From Bog-756 sp963701325 (GTDB lineage: Bacteria > Actinomycetota > Acidimicrobiia > Acidimicrobiales > RAAP-2): DNA of 64,000 nt. Numbering within the stretch: position 1 is the first letter of the stretch; the number at the start of each line of letters is the position of its first letter. Positions 1 through 9,590 of the stretch are shown here, piece by piece. The notes under the pieces were generated by a model, which saw only the letters and a program-made list of their open reading frames with translations, was not told the origin of the DNA and ran no database searches. Both the position numbers and the translations under genes were made by a program. The stretch covers positions 2,046,001 to 2,110,000 of the forward strand of contig OY969604.1 of the NCBI GenBank assembly GCA_963701325.1. The letters are read 5' to 3'.

Positions 1-405
1 GGCAAACGCCTCCTCGATCGCCTCGGGCATCTCGTCCGCCAGGAGTCTTGCCGCGAAGACCGCGCTCGAGGCCATGACCGACTCGACAGCCTCCCACTCG
101 GACGCAGTCAGTACGTCCGTCTCGATGAACACCCGGTAGGGCTTGGCTCTCGACCCCTGCACCGAGGCCTTCACCTGACCCCCGGTGATCTCCATGCTGA
201 GCACCTGGCCGGTCCGGGCATAGCGCTTGCCGCGCTGCAGGCGACCGCCGATGCCGAGCGTCTCGAGCACTGCGATGAATCGCTGCGACCACCAGGTGTC
301 CCCGATCCGTCCCCGTTGGCTACGGGCCTGCAGTCCACCCTCGACAGCGATCGGCGTGGACGGGGGTGGCCACCACTTGCGAGGGGTCGGATGGCGCGAG
401 CCCAT
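1..405 (-). CDS. SWIM zinc-finger family protein, N-terminal part (runs off the window)
   Basis: The reverse strand from 405 to the window edge encodes 134 residues starting MGSRHPTPRKWW. It carries the block typical of proteins paired with actinobacterial SNF2 helicases: GRIGDTWWSQRFIAVLE, then RGKRYARTGQV and VQGSRAKPYRV. The SWIM zinc-binding motif itself would lie beyond the edge, so it is not seen. The start ATG (403-405) shares one base with the TGA stop of the SNF2 gene (TGATG), so the two are probably translationally coupled. The likely role is to assist the helicase on DNA; this is inferred from the pairing, not from a catalytic motif. Confidence 0.85.
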   Translation of the reverse strand, partial: MGSRHPTPRKWWPPPSTPIAVEGGLQARSQRGRIGDTWWSQRFIAVLETLGIGGRLQRGKRYARTGQVLSMEITGGQVKASVQGSRAKPYRVFIETDVLTASEWEAVESVMASSAVFAARLLADEMPEAIEEAFA

Positions 406-3400
406 CAGTCCTCACCGACCGCGTCGGCCGACAGTGCAACGACTTCGCGGAGTTGATCGGTGGACAGTTCGGTGATCCAGCCCTCGCCGGAACCAACGAT
501 TCGGTCGGCCAGGGAGCGCTTCGCCTCGATCATTGCGTCGATCCGTTCCTCGAGCGTCCCGCCGCACACGAACTTCCGCACCTGCACATTGGATTTCTGC
601 CCGATCCGGAACGCTCGATCCGTTGCCTGGTCCTCTACCGCTGGGTTCCACCACCGGTCGAAGTGAACGACGTTCGTCGCGGCAGTCAGGTTGAGACCAG
701 TGCCACCGGCTTTCAGCGACAGCAGGAACACGGGTGCTCCGTCCGCTCCTTGGAACCGCTCGACCATCGCGTCCCGTGCCTTCTTCGACACGCCCCCATG
801 GAGCCAGAGGATGTCGCAGCCGAGCCGATTCCCCAGATGGCGCTCCAGGATGTCCCCCATCTGGGTGAACTGCGTGAAGACGAGAGTACGGTCGCCCTCG
901 GCCACCGCCTCTTCGAGCACCTCGACCAGGCGCGACACCTTGCCCGACCGGCCCGCGATCGAAGACCCGTCGGCGAGGAACTGCGCCGGGTGGTTGCAGA
1001 CCTGCTTCAGTTTCATCATGGTGGCGAGAACCAGCCCACGGCGTTCGATTCCTTCGGCCTCGTCGATACGGGCAAGCATGTCGTCGACGACCGCCTGATA
1101 GAGCGTGGCCTGCTCGCGGGTCAGGTTGCAGAACTCCTTCATCTCGAGCTTGTCGGGTAGATCGGCGATGATCAACCGGTCGGTCTTGAGGCGGCGGAGC
1201 ACGAACGGGCCGGTGATCTGCCGGAGGCGGGCTGCGGCCTCGTCGTCACCGTCACGCTCGATGGGGAGGGCGAACCGCTCGCGGAATGCCTTCTCGGAGC
1301 CGAGCATGCCCGGATTGAGAAAGTGCATGATCGACCAGAGCTCGGACAGACGGTTCTCCACCGGCGTCCCGGTCATGGCGATCCGGCGCGCCGCGGGGAT
1401 CGCCCGGACACTCTGGGTAGTGCGGGCTGCACTGTTCTTGATCTGTTGCGCCTCGTCGAGAACCACCCGCCGCCAGGGCACCTCTGCAAGCAGCGACTGA
1501 TCACGGGTGGCCAATCCGTAAGTGGACAGCACCAGGTCCGTCGCTCCAGCGTGCCGGATGAAGTTGTCCCCGTCGAGCCGGTCCGACCCGTGGTGGACGT
1601 AGACCGACAACTTCGGGGCGAACCGGGCGGCCTCGCGCTGCCAGTTGCCAACCAGAGACATCGGACACAGGACCAACGTCGGTCCCAGTGGAGACACGGG
1701 TGCGCTCCGCTTCGCGCGGGCTGTGGTCCTACGCCGCGTCGGCGCTTCGGGGGGACCGGCCCGCTCGTGGACCAAAAGTGCGAGGAGCTGGGCCGTCTTC
1801 CCGAGCCCCATGTCGTCGGCAAGGCACGCCCCGAGACCGAGATCGCCCAGAAATGCAAGCCAGCCGAGGCCGCGCTCCTGGTAGGGGCGCAACTCTCCGG
1901 CGAAGCCATCCGGCGTCGGAATGGACCGCAGGTGCCGGTCGTCGGCACCTGCGAGGAGGTCCCCGAGCCAGCCGTCTGCCTCGACCTCGTCCACCGGCAG
2001 GCCGCACGTTGGATGCTCGAGGCCGAGTGCGGTGCGCAGGATCTGCCCGGACGACATCTGTTCCGCGGTCGCGCCCTTCTTACCGACTGCGGTGATGGCC
2101 GCGGCGAGATCCTCTTCATGTAGTTCCACCCACTGACCTCGCAACCGCACGAGCGGTTGCTTGAGCTTCGCCAGTTGACGGAGCTCGGCCAGTCCGATCC
2201 TGTCGTCCCCGAGCATTGCCTCCCAGCGGATGTCACAGAGACCTTCGAGCCCGATGGTGCCGGTCGACACGGCGCCCTTTGAACCCGTCCTGGCCTTGAG
2301 CCGAAGGGAGAGGCGCGCCTTCGAGGAGCGCCACCAGGGCGGCGCCAGGACTCCGAATCCGGCATCTTCCAGGAGCGGTGCGCTGTCACGGAGGAAGGCG
2401 AGGATGCCGGTGGCGTCGGTCGTCTGCCCGGTGGGTGTCATCGCGGCCAGCGCTGGACCGAGGGAGGGCACCAGCCGGGCGGCCCGGCCGAGTCCGCCGA
2501 GGAGCTGCTCGTCGGGATGTGCCACATGGCGCTCCAGGGCAGTGAGGTCGGGACCGTCGGCCCAGACGGCGTCAGCGGACACCAGGAGGCTCGGGTCGTC
2601 CACCGCCTGGAGGGCGAACTCGATCCGCCATTCGTCGCTGCCTTCGGGCGGGTCCTTCTGACCAGGGTCCCCGTTTCGCTCAACGGCGTCGTCCGCACCC
2701 GGCGTGAGGTCATCGTCGCCGCCCACAGGAGGGACGATCCGGAAGCAGGTCCGCACCGGCTCGACGAGTGTGTTCGCCGTCGCCTGCCACGCGTCGAGTG
2801 TTCGGGCGAACACAGCGAGCTCGGCGTCGTCAGCATCCACCGATCCATCGGACGAGACCAGTGCGGCCAGCCAGGCGTCGACCGGGCCCGTGGTTCTCGA
2901 TCGCCGCGGCCGGTCGACCGGTGGGCGGTCAGAGGCGAACCGGCGCGCCAGCGCATCCGTGAAACCCCACATGAGAGAACGGAGGGCATCGCCAGGTGTC
3001 TCCGCTCCCGATTCACCGCGTGCGAGCTCCTCGTCCCCGGCGAGCGCGCTCGTGGCCAGGAGTGTCGCGGGAAACGCCCACAGCAGCTCCTCGATCCGAC
3101 TGCGGTCGGCTCGGTCGATGAGCGGACGCCAGGCGGCCCGCCAACCTGCGGTGGTGCGTTCGAGCGCCGGGAGGACGCGGCCCCGAGTGACCAATTCCAG
3201 GACCATCTCAGCCACTCGGGCAGCGAAGCGCAGGTCTGCAGCAAGTGCAATGCCGGACTCGTCAGTGGGCGAGGGCCCGAGGGTGTCGCCGGCAACGGCC
3301 GTCAACGCGGCAAGGACGTCCGAGGCTTCGGTCCACTCGATGGTCAGGCCCGGGACCATCCACAGACGCAGCTCAGGTAGGGCTGACGGTGCGGACGACT

Positions 3401-3698
3401 GCTCGGTGGAGTCGTCCTCGAGCCACGGGGAACAGGCTGGCCCTGCTCCCGTATCGGGCAGTCGGAGCATGAGCTCCGTCTCGCCCGGTCCCGCTGGTCC
3501 TCCAATGCCCAACCCTGCCAACTCGAGGGCAGCCAAGCCGATGCCGTCGACGTCGAGGGCGAAGGGATGGGGCCTCGGGCGGGGTCGCCGGGGCGGACGA
3601 CCGCGACGGGCAGGAGCGGTTCGAGCCCGACGACCGTCCTCCGCCCACAAGGCGAGGCGGTCGTCAGACGCCACCCAACCGGCATGCAGAACGATCAC
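405..3698 (-). CDS. SNF2/RapA-type DEAD/DEAH-box ATPase (1097 aa)
   Basis: This is a double-stranded-DNA translocase of the SNF2 superfamily, with a long N-terminal SNF2-associated region over about residues 1-590. The ATPase core follows: DDMGLGKT (Walker A, about residue 629), LDEAQ (motif II, about 750) and GTPVENRLSELWS (motif III, about 778). The C-terminal lobe has GGTGLNLTAATNVVHFD and the arginine-finger segment DRAFRIGQ (about 1030). The length matches the actinobacterial family that is paired with a SWIM protein, and such a protein follows directly with a one-base overlap. The substrate is unknown; DNA repair or nucleoprotein remodelling is the usual inference. The region 3550-3610 is very arginine-rich, so the start is moderately certain. 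Confidence 0.93.
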   Translation of the reverse strand: MIVLHAGWVASDDRLALWAEDGRRARTAPARRGRPPRRPRPRPHPFALDVDGIGLAALELAGLGIGGPAGPGETELMLRLPDTGAGPACSPWLEDDSTEQSSAPSALPELRLWMVPGLTIEWTEASDVLAALTAVAGDTLGPSPTDESGIALAADLRFAARVAEMVLELVTRGRVLPALERTTAGWRAAWRPLIDRADRSRIEELLWAFPATLLATSALAGDEELARGESGAETPGDALRSLMWGFTDALARRFASDRPPVDRPRRSRTTGPVDAWLAALVSSDGSVDADDAELAVFARTLDAWQATANTLVEPVRTCFRIVPPVGGDDDLTPGADDAVERNGDPGQKDPPEGSDEWRIEFALQAVDDPSLLVSADAVWADGPDLTALERHVAHPDEQLLGGLGRAARLVPSLGPALAAMTPTGQTTDATGILAFLRDSAPLLEDAGFGVLAPPWWRSSKARLSLRLKARTGSKGAVSTGTIGLEGLCDIRWEAMLGDDRIGLAELRQLAKLKQPLVRLRGQWVELHEEDLAAAITAVGKKGATAEQMSSGQILRTALGLEHPTCGLPVDEVEADGWLGDLLAGADDRHLRSIPTPDGFAGELRPYQERGLGWLAFLGDLGLGACLADDMGLGKTAQLLALLVHERAGPPEAPTRRRTTARAKRSAPVSPLGPTLVLCPMSLVGNWQREAARFAPKLSVYVHHGSDRLDGDNFIRHAGATDLVLSTYGLATRDQSLLAEVPWRRVVLDEAQQIKNSAARTTQSVRAIPAARRIAMTGTPVENRLSELWSIMHFLNPGMLGSEKAFRERFALPIERDGDDEAAARLRQITGPFVLRRLKTDRLIIADLPDKLEMKEFCNLTREQATLYQAVVDDMLARIDEAEGIERRGLVLATMMKLKQVCNHPAQFLADGSSIAGRSGKVSRLVEVLEEAVAEGDRTLVFTQFTQMGDILERHLGNRLGCDILWLHGGVSKKARDAMVERFQGADGAPVFLLSLKAGGTGLNLTAATNVVHFDRWWNPAVEDQATDRAFRIGQKSNVQVRKFVCGGTLEERIDAMIEAKRSLADRIVGSGEGWITELSTDQLREVVALSADAVGED

Positions 3699-3906
3699 GC
3701 AGGAATGGTGCCTCGCGAGTGTGACCGTGTCCAGGTCCGAGTAGGTCGTCTGGCCGAAACCCCAAACCGCCTGTACCCGACATCTGTCGGCCTAAACCTG
3801 CAATCGATCGGCGGACACGTTTCGATTGACTCCCTGCGAAGCCTCCTGTAGACCTGAACTGAGCTGCTGCAATGTGCACTCAGTTGGTCTTGACAGGGGG
3901 GGTTCG
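3699..3906. promoter_or_regulatory. Divergent intergenic region with a short inverted repeat
   Basis: This is the shared upstream region of the SNF2 gene (leftward) and the cholesterol-oxidase-like gene (rightward). It contains CCGAC-ATCT-GTCGG at 3777-3790, a perfect 5-bp inverted repeat that could be an operator. A G-run (GGGGGGG) lies just before the ATG at 3907 and can act as ribosome binding site. No clear -35/-10 pair was recognised. Confidence 0.35.
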
Positions 3907-5691
3907 ATGGGAGAACGTCAGCGCCGCAACGAGTCGCATTCGACCGATGGCCCATCCAGCCATCGGGGGCTTTCCCGGCGTCAATTCCTTGCAGCGTCTG
4001 CGGGCGCCGCCGCGTTGAGTGTCCTCGAGTGGACCCCGGTCTTCCGCGTTCCTGCAGCCAGCGCCGAGAGCACGCTGGCGACACCCCCGAACTTTCCCTC
4101 GACGATCCCGCTCTATCAGCAGGCCTTCCAGAACTGGTCCGGTGAGATCGTGCTGCAGCGCGCCTGGACCTGCGCTCCGAGGTCGGACGCCGACGTCGTC
4201 ACACTGGTCAACTGGGCCTACCCGGTGGGCTACGAGGTCAGGGCGCGAGGCATGATGCACAACTGGTCGCCGCTGGTGATCCCCGTCGATTCCACCGGCG
4301 CCGGCCTCGTGCTCGCCGATACCACCCAGTGTCTCACTGCGGTGTCGATCGACACCGCTGGATCACCCAAAACAGTGACCGCCCAGACCGGGGTCACCAT
4401 GGACGTGCTCCTGCAGGACCTGGAGAACGTCGGCCTCGGGCTCACCGCCCATCCGGCTCCGGGTGACGTCACGATCGGGGGAGTGCTCGCAATCGACGGC
4501 CACGGGACGGCCATACCCGCAAAGGGCGAGACGATCATCCCCGGACACACCTACGGTTCGGTCAGCAATCTGATCCTCTCGCTCACAGCTGTCGTGTGGA
4601 GTTCGGCCCAGAACCAGTACGTCCTCCGGACCTTCGAACGCTCGGATCCGGCGATTCAACCCCTGCTGGCCCATCTGGGACGGTCCTTCGTGACAGAGGT
4701 CACGCTTCAGGTCGGCGCCAACACCCGACTGCGTTGCCAGAGCTTCACTGATGTACCGGCCAGCAAACTCTTCGGCGCACCCGGGTCGAGTTCGCAGACG
4801 TTCGCCAGTTACGTGCAGCAGTCGGGAAGGGTGGAGACGATCTGGTTCCCGTTCACGTCGGCTCCGTGGCTGAAGGTGTGGACCGTCGCTCCTCAAAAGC
4901 CGCTGCTGTCGCGAGAGGTCACGACGCCCTACAACTATGTGTTCGCCGATGTCATCCCGAAGACGCTTTCGGTGCTCATCCAGGACATCATCGACGGAGA
5001 CGTCGCTATCACGCCCACCTTCGGCGAGGCCGAGCTCGCGATCGTGACCGCAGGGCTCCTCGCGACCCTGACCGCCGACATCTGGGGCTGGGCGAAGGAT
5101 CTCCTGCTCTACGTCGAGCCGAGCACGCTCAGGGTGACGGCAAACGGCTACGCCGTCTTGACCGATCGGGCCAGCATCCAGCAGGTCATCTACGACTTCA
5201 CCACCTACTACGAGAGCCAGGTCGCCGCCTATCAGGCGCAGGGGAACTACCCCATGAACGGCCCCGTGGAGATCCGGGTCACCGGGCTCGACCAGCCGGG
5301 CGACGTCGAGATCGCTTCAGCAACAGAACCACAGCTCTCGGCCCTCCGTCTCCGCCCGGACCAACCCGACTGGGACGTCGCCGTCTGGTTCGACATTCTG
5401 ACCCTGCCGGGGACGCCGCTCTCGGACCAGTTCTACCGGGATGTCGAACAGTGGATGTTCAGCCACTACACCGGCTCCTACGCCGCCGTCCGACCCGAGT
5501 GGTCCAAGGGGTGGGCGTACACCGAGACAGCGGCGTGGTCGGACCCGACCATGCTCGGCACCACCATCCCGAACGCCATCGACGCCGGGCAGAGCGCTGG
5601 TGACAACTGGAACTCAGCGGTGGCGACCCTCGATGCCTACGACCCCTATCGGGTGTTCAGTAACGCATTCCTCAACACGTTCATGCCGTAG
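3907..5691 (+). CDS. Tat-exported FAD-dependent oxidase, type II cholesterol oxidase-like
   Basis: 594 residues. The N-terminus has a twin-arginine signal (LSRRQFLAASAGAAALS), so the folded flavoprotein is probably exported. The PCMH/VAO-type FAD domain includes PAPGDVTIGGVLAIDGHGTA, close to the segment of Brevibacterium-type class II cholesterol oxidase in which a histidine (here about residue 199, in DGHGTA) carries covalent FAD. The rest resembles the cholesterol-oxidase substrate-binding domain. The predicted reaction is O2-dependent oxidation and isomerisation of 3-hydroxysterols. The ATG at 3907 is preferred over an upstream in-frame ATG at 3826 because it follows a G-rich ribosome site and gives a clean signal peptide. 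The actual substrate could be another sterol-like alcohol. Confidence 0.82.
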   Translation: MGERQRRNESHSTDGPSSHRGLSRRQFLAASAGAAALSVLEWTPVFRVPAASAESTLATPPNFPSTIPLYQQAFQNWSGEIVLQRAWTCAPRSDADVVTLVNWAYPVGYEVRARGMMHNWSPLVIPVDSTGAGLVLADTTQCLTAVSIDTAGSPKTVTAQTGVTMDVLLQDLENVGLGLTAHPAPGDVTIGGVLAIDGHGTAIPAKGETIIPGHTYGSVSNLILSLTAVVWSSAQNQYVLRTFERSDPAIQPLLAHLGRSFVTEVTLQVGANTRLRCQSFTDVPASKLFGAPGSSSQTFASYVQQSGRVETIWFPFTSAPWLKVWTVAPQKPLLSREVTTPYNYVFADVIPKTLSVLIQDIIDGDVAITPTFGEAELAIVTAGLLATLTADIWGWAKDLLLYVEPSTLRVTANGYAVLTDRASIQQVIYDFTTYYESQVAAYQAQGNYPMNGPVEIRVTGLDQPGDVEIASATEPQLSALRLRPDQPDWDVAVWFDILTLPGTPLSDQFYRDVEQWMFSHYTGSYAAVRPEWSKGWAYTETAAWSDPTMLGTTIPNAIDAGQSAGDNWNSAVATLDAYDPYRVFSNAFLNTFMP

Positions 5692-5712
5692 CGACTGCCG
5701 GCAGCTCCCGGC

Positions 5713-6591
5713 TCAGAACGGTGTCGGGATGTAGCGAATCGGCAGGTGGGGCTCCACATAGCCGCCCGGCCGTTCGCGCTCGGGCAGGCTCACGCTCTCG
5801 ATCTCGAGTGGCTGGTAGGGGATCTGGCCCAGCAGGTGGGTGATGATGTTGAGCCGACCCCGTTTCTTGTCGTCTGTGTTGGCGACGAACCACGGGGCCC
5901 AGGCCGTGTCGGTGGCCGCGAACATGGCGTCCCGGGCCCGTGAGTAGTCGTACCACCGGCTGTAGGACTTGAGGTCCATGTCGGAGAGCTTCCAGATCTT
6001 GCGCGGGTCGTGGATGCGGCTCTCGAGGCGCCTGGTCTGTTCCTGCTCGCTCACCTCGAGCCAGTACTTGAGGAGGATGATGCCGGAATCGACCATGGCC
6101 TTCTCGACCTCGGGGAGCTGATCGAGGAACTTGTCGGCCTGCTCTTGGGTGCAGAAGCCCATGACCGGTTCCACACCCGCCCGGTTGTACCAGGAGCGGT
6201 CGAAGATCACGACCTCGCCGGCGGCAGGCAGGTGCGGCATATAGCGCTGGATGTACATCTGCGACCGCTCGCGGTCGTCCGGAGCGGGCAGCGCGACCAC
6301 CCGGAACACCCGGGGGCTGACCCGTTCGGTGATCCGCTTGATGGTCCCCCCCTTCCCGGCCGTGTCGCGACCCTCGAACACGACGCAGATCTTGGCACCG
6401 GTGCGCTTGACCCACTCCTGCATGGCGACGAGCTCGCCGTGCAGTCTGCGCATCTCGGCCTCGTAGTCCTTGCGCTTCATCGGCTCCCCGGGGACCGCCG
6501 CGGCCGCTGCGGCGCCGGGATACTGCACCGCTCCCGCTCCCGCGCTCGCCTCGGAATGGCCGTGGCCCTTCTTGTCCGTGTGCTTGGCCAT
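5713..6591 (-). CDS. ppk2: Polyphosphate kinase 2 (PPK2)
   Basis: 292 residues starting MAKHTDKK. PPK2 transfers phosphate between polyphosphate and nucleotides. Visible motifs are the Walker A loop GRDTAGKGG (about residues 74-82), the Walker B/lid segment DRSWYNRAGVEPVMGF (about 130-145), and the C-terminal signature DLKSYSRWYDYSRARD. The first 50 residues are a low-complexity Lys/His/Ala-rich leader. The start ATG overlaps the stop of the upstream P-type ATPase by one base (TGATG), so the two are one transcription unit with coupled translation. That suggests local regeneration of NTP from polyphosphate near an ATP-driven pump; this link is inference. A second PPK2 lies at the right edge of the window. 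Confidence 0.93.
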   Translation of the reverse strand: MAKHTDKKGHGHSEASAGAGAVQYPGAAAAAAVPGEPMKRKDYEAEMRRLHGELVAMQEWVKRTGAKICVVFEGRDTAGKGGTIKRITERVSPRVFRVVALPAPDDRERSQMYIQRYMPHLPAAGEVVIFDRSWYNRAGVEPVMGFCTQEQADKFLDQLPEVEKAMVDSGIILLKYWLEVSEQEQTRRLESRIHDPRKIWKLSDMDLKSYSRWYDYSRARDAMFAATDTAWAPWFVANTDDKKRGRLNIITHLLGQIPYQPLEIESVSLPERERPGGYVEPHLPIRYIPTPF

Positions 6592-9326
6592 CACGACGCC
6601 TCCGATCCCGAGGCAGAGAGTACGGGAACGGGACGGCGGGCCCGGGCGATCGCCTTGCCCGCCTCCCAGAGGACGAGGAGGACCACCGCGGTGAGCAGCG
6701 AGAGGCCCCACTGCCGGGCGGTGAGCTGCGTGGTGCCGAGCAGCCGACGCATGAAGTCCGCCTGGGTGATGAGGAAGGCGCCGGCGAACTCGGCCAGGGC
6801 GATGAGGTTGAGCCGGGGGCTGTTGAACGTCTCCGGGGTGAGCACCGACCCTCTCTCGCTCCGGGCCTCGAAGGCCGCGACCACCAGCATGAGCGAAAAG
6901 GCAACCAGGCCCATCGACTGGCCGGTGAGCACGCTGCCGTAGTGATTCGTCCCGAGGGCGATCATCCCCAGGTTGGCGGCGGCGACGAACAGCCCGGCCA
7001 GTCCGCAGGTGACCATGACCCCGGTGGTGAGGATCGAGTCGCCGCGGGGTCGGGGTCGGCGCCTCATGAGGCCCGGCGACTGCTGGTCGAACCCGAGGGC
7101 GACGCCGAAGGGGGCGTTGACCAGGAAGTTGATCCAGAGGATCTGCACCGGGGTGAAGGGCTGCCCCCCGGCGATGTTGAGCAGCGTCGCCCCGAGGAAG
7201 GTGAGCACGAAGGCGACGAGCTCCAAGAGGACGAAGCGGATGTACTTGTTGAGGTTGTCGTAGAGCTTGCGGCCCTGTTCGACCGCGTAGACGATCGTGG
7301 CGAAGTTGTCGTCGGAGAGGATCATCCGCCCGGCGTTCTTGGCCACCTCGGTGCCGCTCCCCATGGCCACGCCGATGTCCGCCGCCTTGATCGCGGGCGC
7401 GTCGTTGACCCCGTCACCGGTCATGGCCACCACGTCGCCCTTCTTCTTGAGCGTCTCCGCGAGCAGGACCTTGTGCTCGGGGGCAACCCTGCCGACGACG
7501 CCGATGCTGTCGATCCGTGCCAGGCGCTCCTCCTCCGAGAGGGCGGCGAACTCCGCCCCGAGGATGGACTCGCCCGGGATCTCGAGTTGCTTGGCGATGG
7601 CCGCACCGGTGACCACGTCGTCGCCGGTGACCATCCGCACCCGGATGTGCGCGGCGATGGCGTCGGCCACCGCGACCTTGGATTCGGCGCGCGGCGGGTC
7701 GACCATGCCGACCAGGCTGGCCATCTCGAGGTCCTGCACGTAGCGGAGGAGGTCGCCGTCCGGATCGAACGCGGACACCTCGATGTCCCGATAGGCGCCG
7801 GCCATGACCCGGAGGCCGGCCTCGCCCATGCGCTGCACGTGTTCCTGTGCCTTCTGGGAGAGCGTCGTGTCCCAGGGGATGCTCCTGCCGTCGGCCAGTG
7901 CGGTCGCCGCCCGCTCGAGCACGGCGGGGGCAGCGCCCTTGACGAAGCAGCGCACGCGCTCCGTGCCCGACGCATCGGTCGCCCGGTTGAAGGTGGCCAT
8001 GAGCTTGTAGCCCGGGTCGAAGGGCAGGGTGGCCAGCCGGGGCAGACCCTCGCGGGTGGCGTCGACGAAGACGCCGGCCTTGTGGGCCAGCACCAGGAGG
8101 GCTCCTTCGGTCGGGTCCCCGACAACCTTGCCGTCGACCAGGGTGGCGTCGCTCGCCACGACGTAGGGGAGGATGACGTCGTCGAGGGCGGGGTTCTTGC
8201 CGGCGGGGTGGGTGATCGTGCCCTCGAGGCTGTAGCCGGATCCGGAGATCGCGTAGCGGTCGGTCGCGCTCACCACCTCGACGGCGGTCATCTGGTTCAT
8301 GGTCAGGGTGCCGGTCTTGTCCGAGTTGATGGCCGAGGTGAACCCGAGGGTCTCGACCGACGGCAGGTCCTTCACGATGGCCTTCTCCTTGGCGAGCTCC
8401 ACGCTGCCGAGGGAGAGGACGACCTGGACGACCATCGGGAGTGCGAGGGGGATCGCGGCGATGGCCAGGGCCACGGCGGTGTCGAACAGGGTCTTCCACG
8501 GCTGACCCCGGTAGGCCCCGAGGGCGAACATCACCAGCATGGTGAAGCCGGCGGCGCTCACGATCCAGAGGGTCAGCGCGTTCATCTGCTTGGTCAGGGG
8601 GGTCTCCTCGGCGGCAGTCTGGCCGAGCATGTGGGCGATCTTCCCCATCTCGGTGTCGCCGCCGGTGCCGGTCACGAGCATGACCGCGCTGCCGTGGGTG
8701 ACCGGCGTGTGCATGAAGGCCATGTTCGACTGCTCGCCCGGAGCCAGATCGCCGACGCCCAGGGTCGTCGCCTCCTTGTCGGCGGGAACGCTCTCTCCGG
8801 TCAGGGCGGACTCGTCGATGCTCAGCGCGCTGGCGGAGACGATCCGACCGTCGGCCGGCACCTCGTCCCCGGCGGCCAGGAGGACGACGTCGCCCACCAC
8901 CACCAGATCCGAGGGGATCTCGGACTCGCTCCCGCCGCGACGGACGCGGGCGGTCGCCTCCATCATCTCCTGCAAGGCGTTCATCGCACTCTCCGCCTTG
9001 CCCTGCTGGCGGAGCCCGCCCACCGCGTTGAACAGCGAGATGGCGAAGAGGGCGACCGCGGTGCCCCACTGGGCGATGACCAGGGAGACCACGGCGGCGC
9101 CGACCAGGATGATTTGCATGTAGCTCGTGTACTGGCCGAGGAGCCGGCGGAGCATCGAGGGCGGCTGCTCGACCGGCAGAGCGTTCGGTCCGTCCTTCTC
9201 CAGGCGTACCGCCGCCTCTGTGGCCGAGAGTCCGAAGTCGACATCGACCTGCAGCCACGAGGCGACCTGCGGAGCGTCGAGCGCATACCAACGAGTACGG
9301 GTTGCTGCTGTGCCCGTCGGAGACAT
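6591..9326 (-). CDS. Cation-translocating P-type ATPase, P2A/P3A-like
   Basis: 911 residues from ATG 9326; a GTG at 9341 with a GGGGGAAACT leader and an ATG at 9368 are alternative starts. The order is N-terminal cation-ATPase domain, two membrane helices, actuator domain with LTGES (about residue 171), and two helices ending in AAIPLALPMVV. Next come the phosphorylation motif SDKTGTLT (about 334), the hinge TGDGVNDAPA (about 637) and about six C-terminal helices. The transmembrane-4 motif lacks the Glu of the Ca2+-ATPase PEGLP and reads PLALP, closer to proton pumps (plant PIAMP, yeast PVGLP), so H+ or another monovalent ion is possible. A PPK2 gene follows with a one-base overlap. Confidence 0.9.
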   Translation of the reverse strand: MSPTGTAATRTRWYALDAPQVASWLQVDVDFGLSATEAAVRLEKDGPNALPVEQPPSMLRRLLGQYTSYMQIILVGAAVVSLVIAQWGTAVALFAISLFNAVGGLRQQGKAESAMNALQEMMEATARVRRGGSESEIPSDLVVVGDVVLLAAGDEVPADGRIVSASALSIDESALTGESVPADKEATTLGVGDLAPGEQSNMAFMHTPVTHGSAVMLVTGTGGDTEMGKIAHMLGQTAAEETPLTKQMNALTLWIVSAAGFTMLVMFALGAYRGQPWKTLFDTAVALAIAAIPLALPMVVQVVLSLGSVELAKEKAIVKDLPSVETLGFTSAINSDKTGTLTMNQMTAVEVVSATDRYAISGSGYSLEGTITHPAGKNPALDDVILPYVVASDATLVDGKVVGDPTEGALLVLAHKAGVFVDATREGLPRLATLPFDPGYKLMATFNRATDASGTERVRCFVKGAAPAVLERAATALADGRSIPWDTTLSQKAQEHVQRMGEAGLRVMAGAYRDIEVSAFDPDGDLLRYVQDLEMASLVGMVDPPRAESKVAVADAIAAHIRVRMVTGDDVVTGAAIAKQLEIPGESILGAEFAALSEEERLARIDSIGVVGRVAPEHKVLLAETLKKKGDVVAMTGDGVNDAPAIKAADIGVAMGSGTEVAKNAGRMILSDDNFATIVYAVEQGRKLYDNLNKYIRFVLLELVAFVLTFLGATLLNIAGGQPFTPVQILWINFLVNAPFGVALGFDQQSPGLMRRRPRPRGDSILTTGVMVTCGLAGLFVAAANLGMIALGTNHYGSVLTGQSMGLVAFSLMLVVAAFEARSERGSVLTPETFNSPRLNLIALAEFAGAFLITQADFMRRLLGTTQLTARQWGLSLLTAVVLLVLWEAGKAIARARRPVPVLSASGSEAS

Positions 9327-9590
9327 TGCTTCCACTGCCACAGTTTCCCCCAGTATCGCTCGAGCCATCGGTCCCGAGATCGGTCGCCAGAAAGTGACCA
9401 CCAGCGGCCGTCGGCCTCCATTCTTCCAATCTCGGGAGAGCGGGGGCGGGCCACGTCGCCCAGGTCGCAGCCGGCCACTGTATTTCTCCCACCTCGATGG
9501 CTTCGGTGGGCACCACGCAGAGGAGACAGCAACCCTCAACTGGGCAGTAAATCGAGCCGATACAGGGGGAACCAAGTTCTGGGTGGCCTC

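Noticed and set aside
366..1160. 264-codon open frame on the plus strand
   Set aside because: It is antisense to the conserved SNF2 motifs and has no recognisable family; a high-GC shadow frame.
6942..9590. Very long plus-strand frame running into the GGDEF-EAL gene
   Set aside because: This part is antisense to the P-type ATPase, rich in Gly/His/Arg/Asp as expected for a shadow. The GGDEF-EAL protein starts with its hydrophobic region at about 9591.
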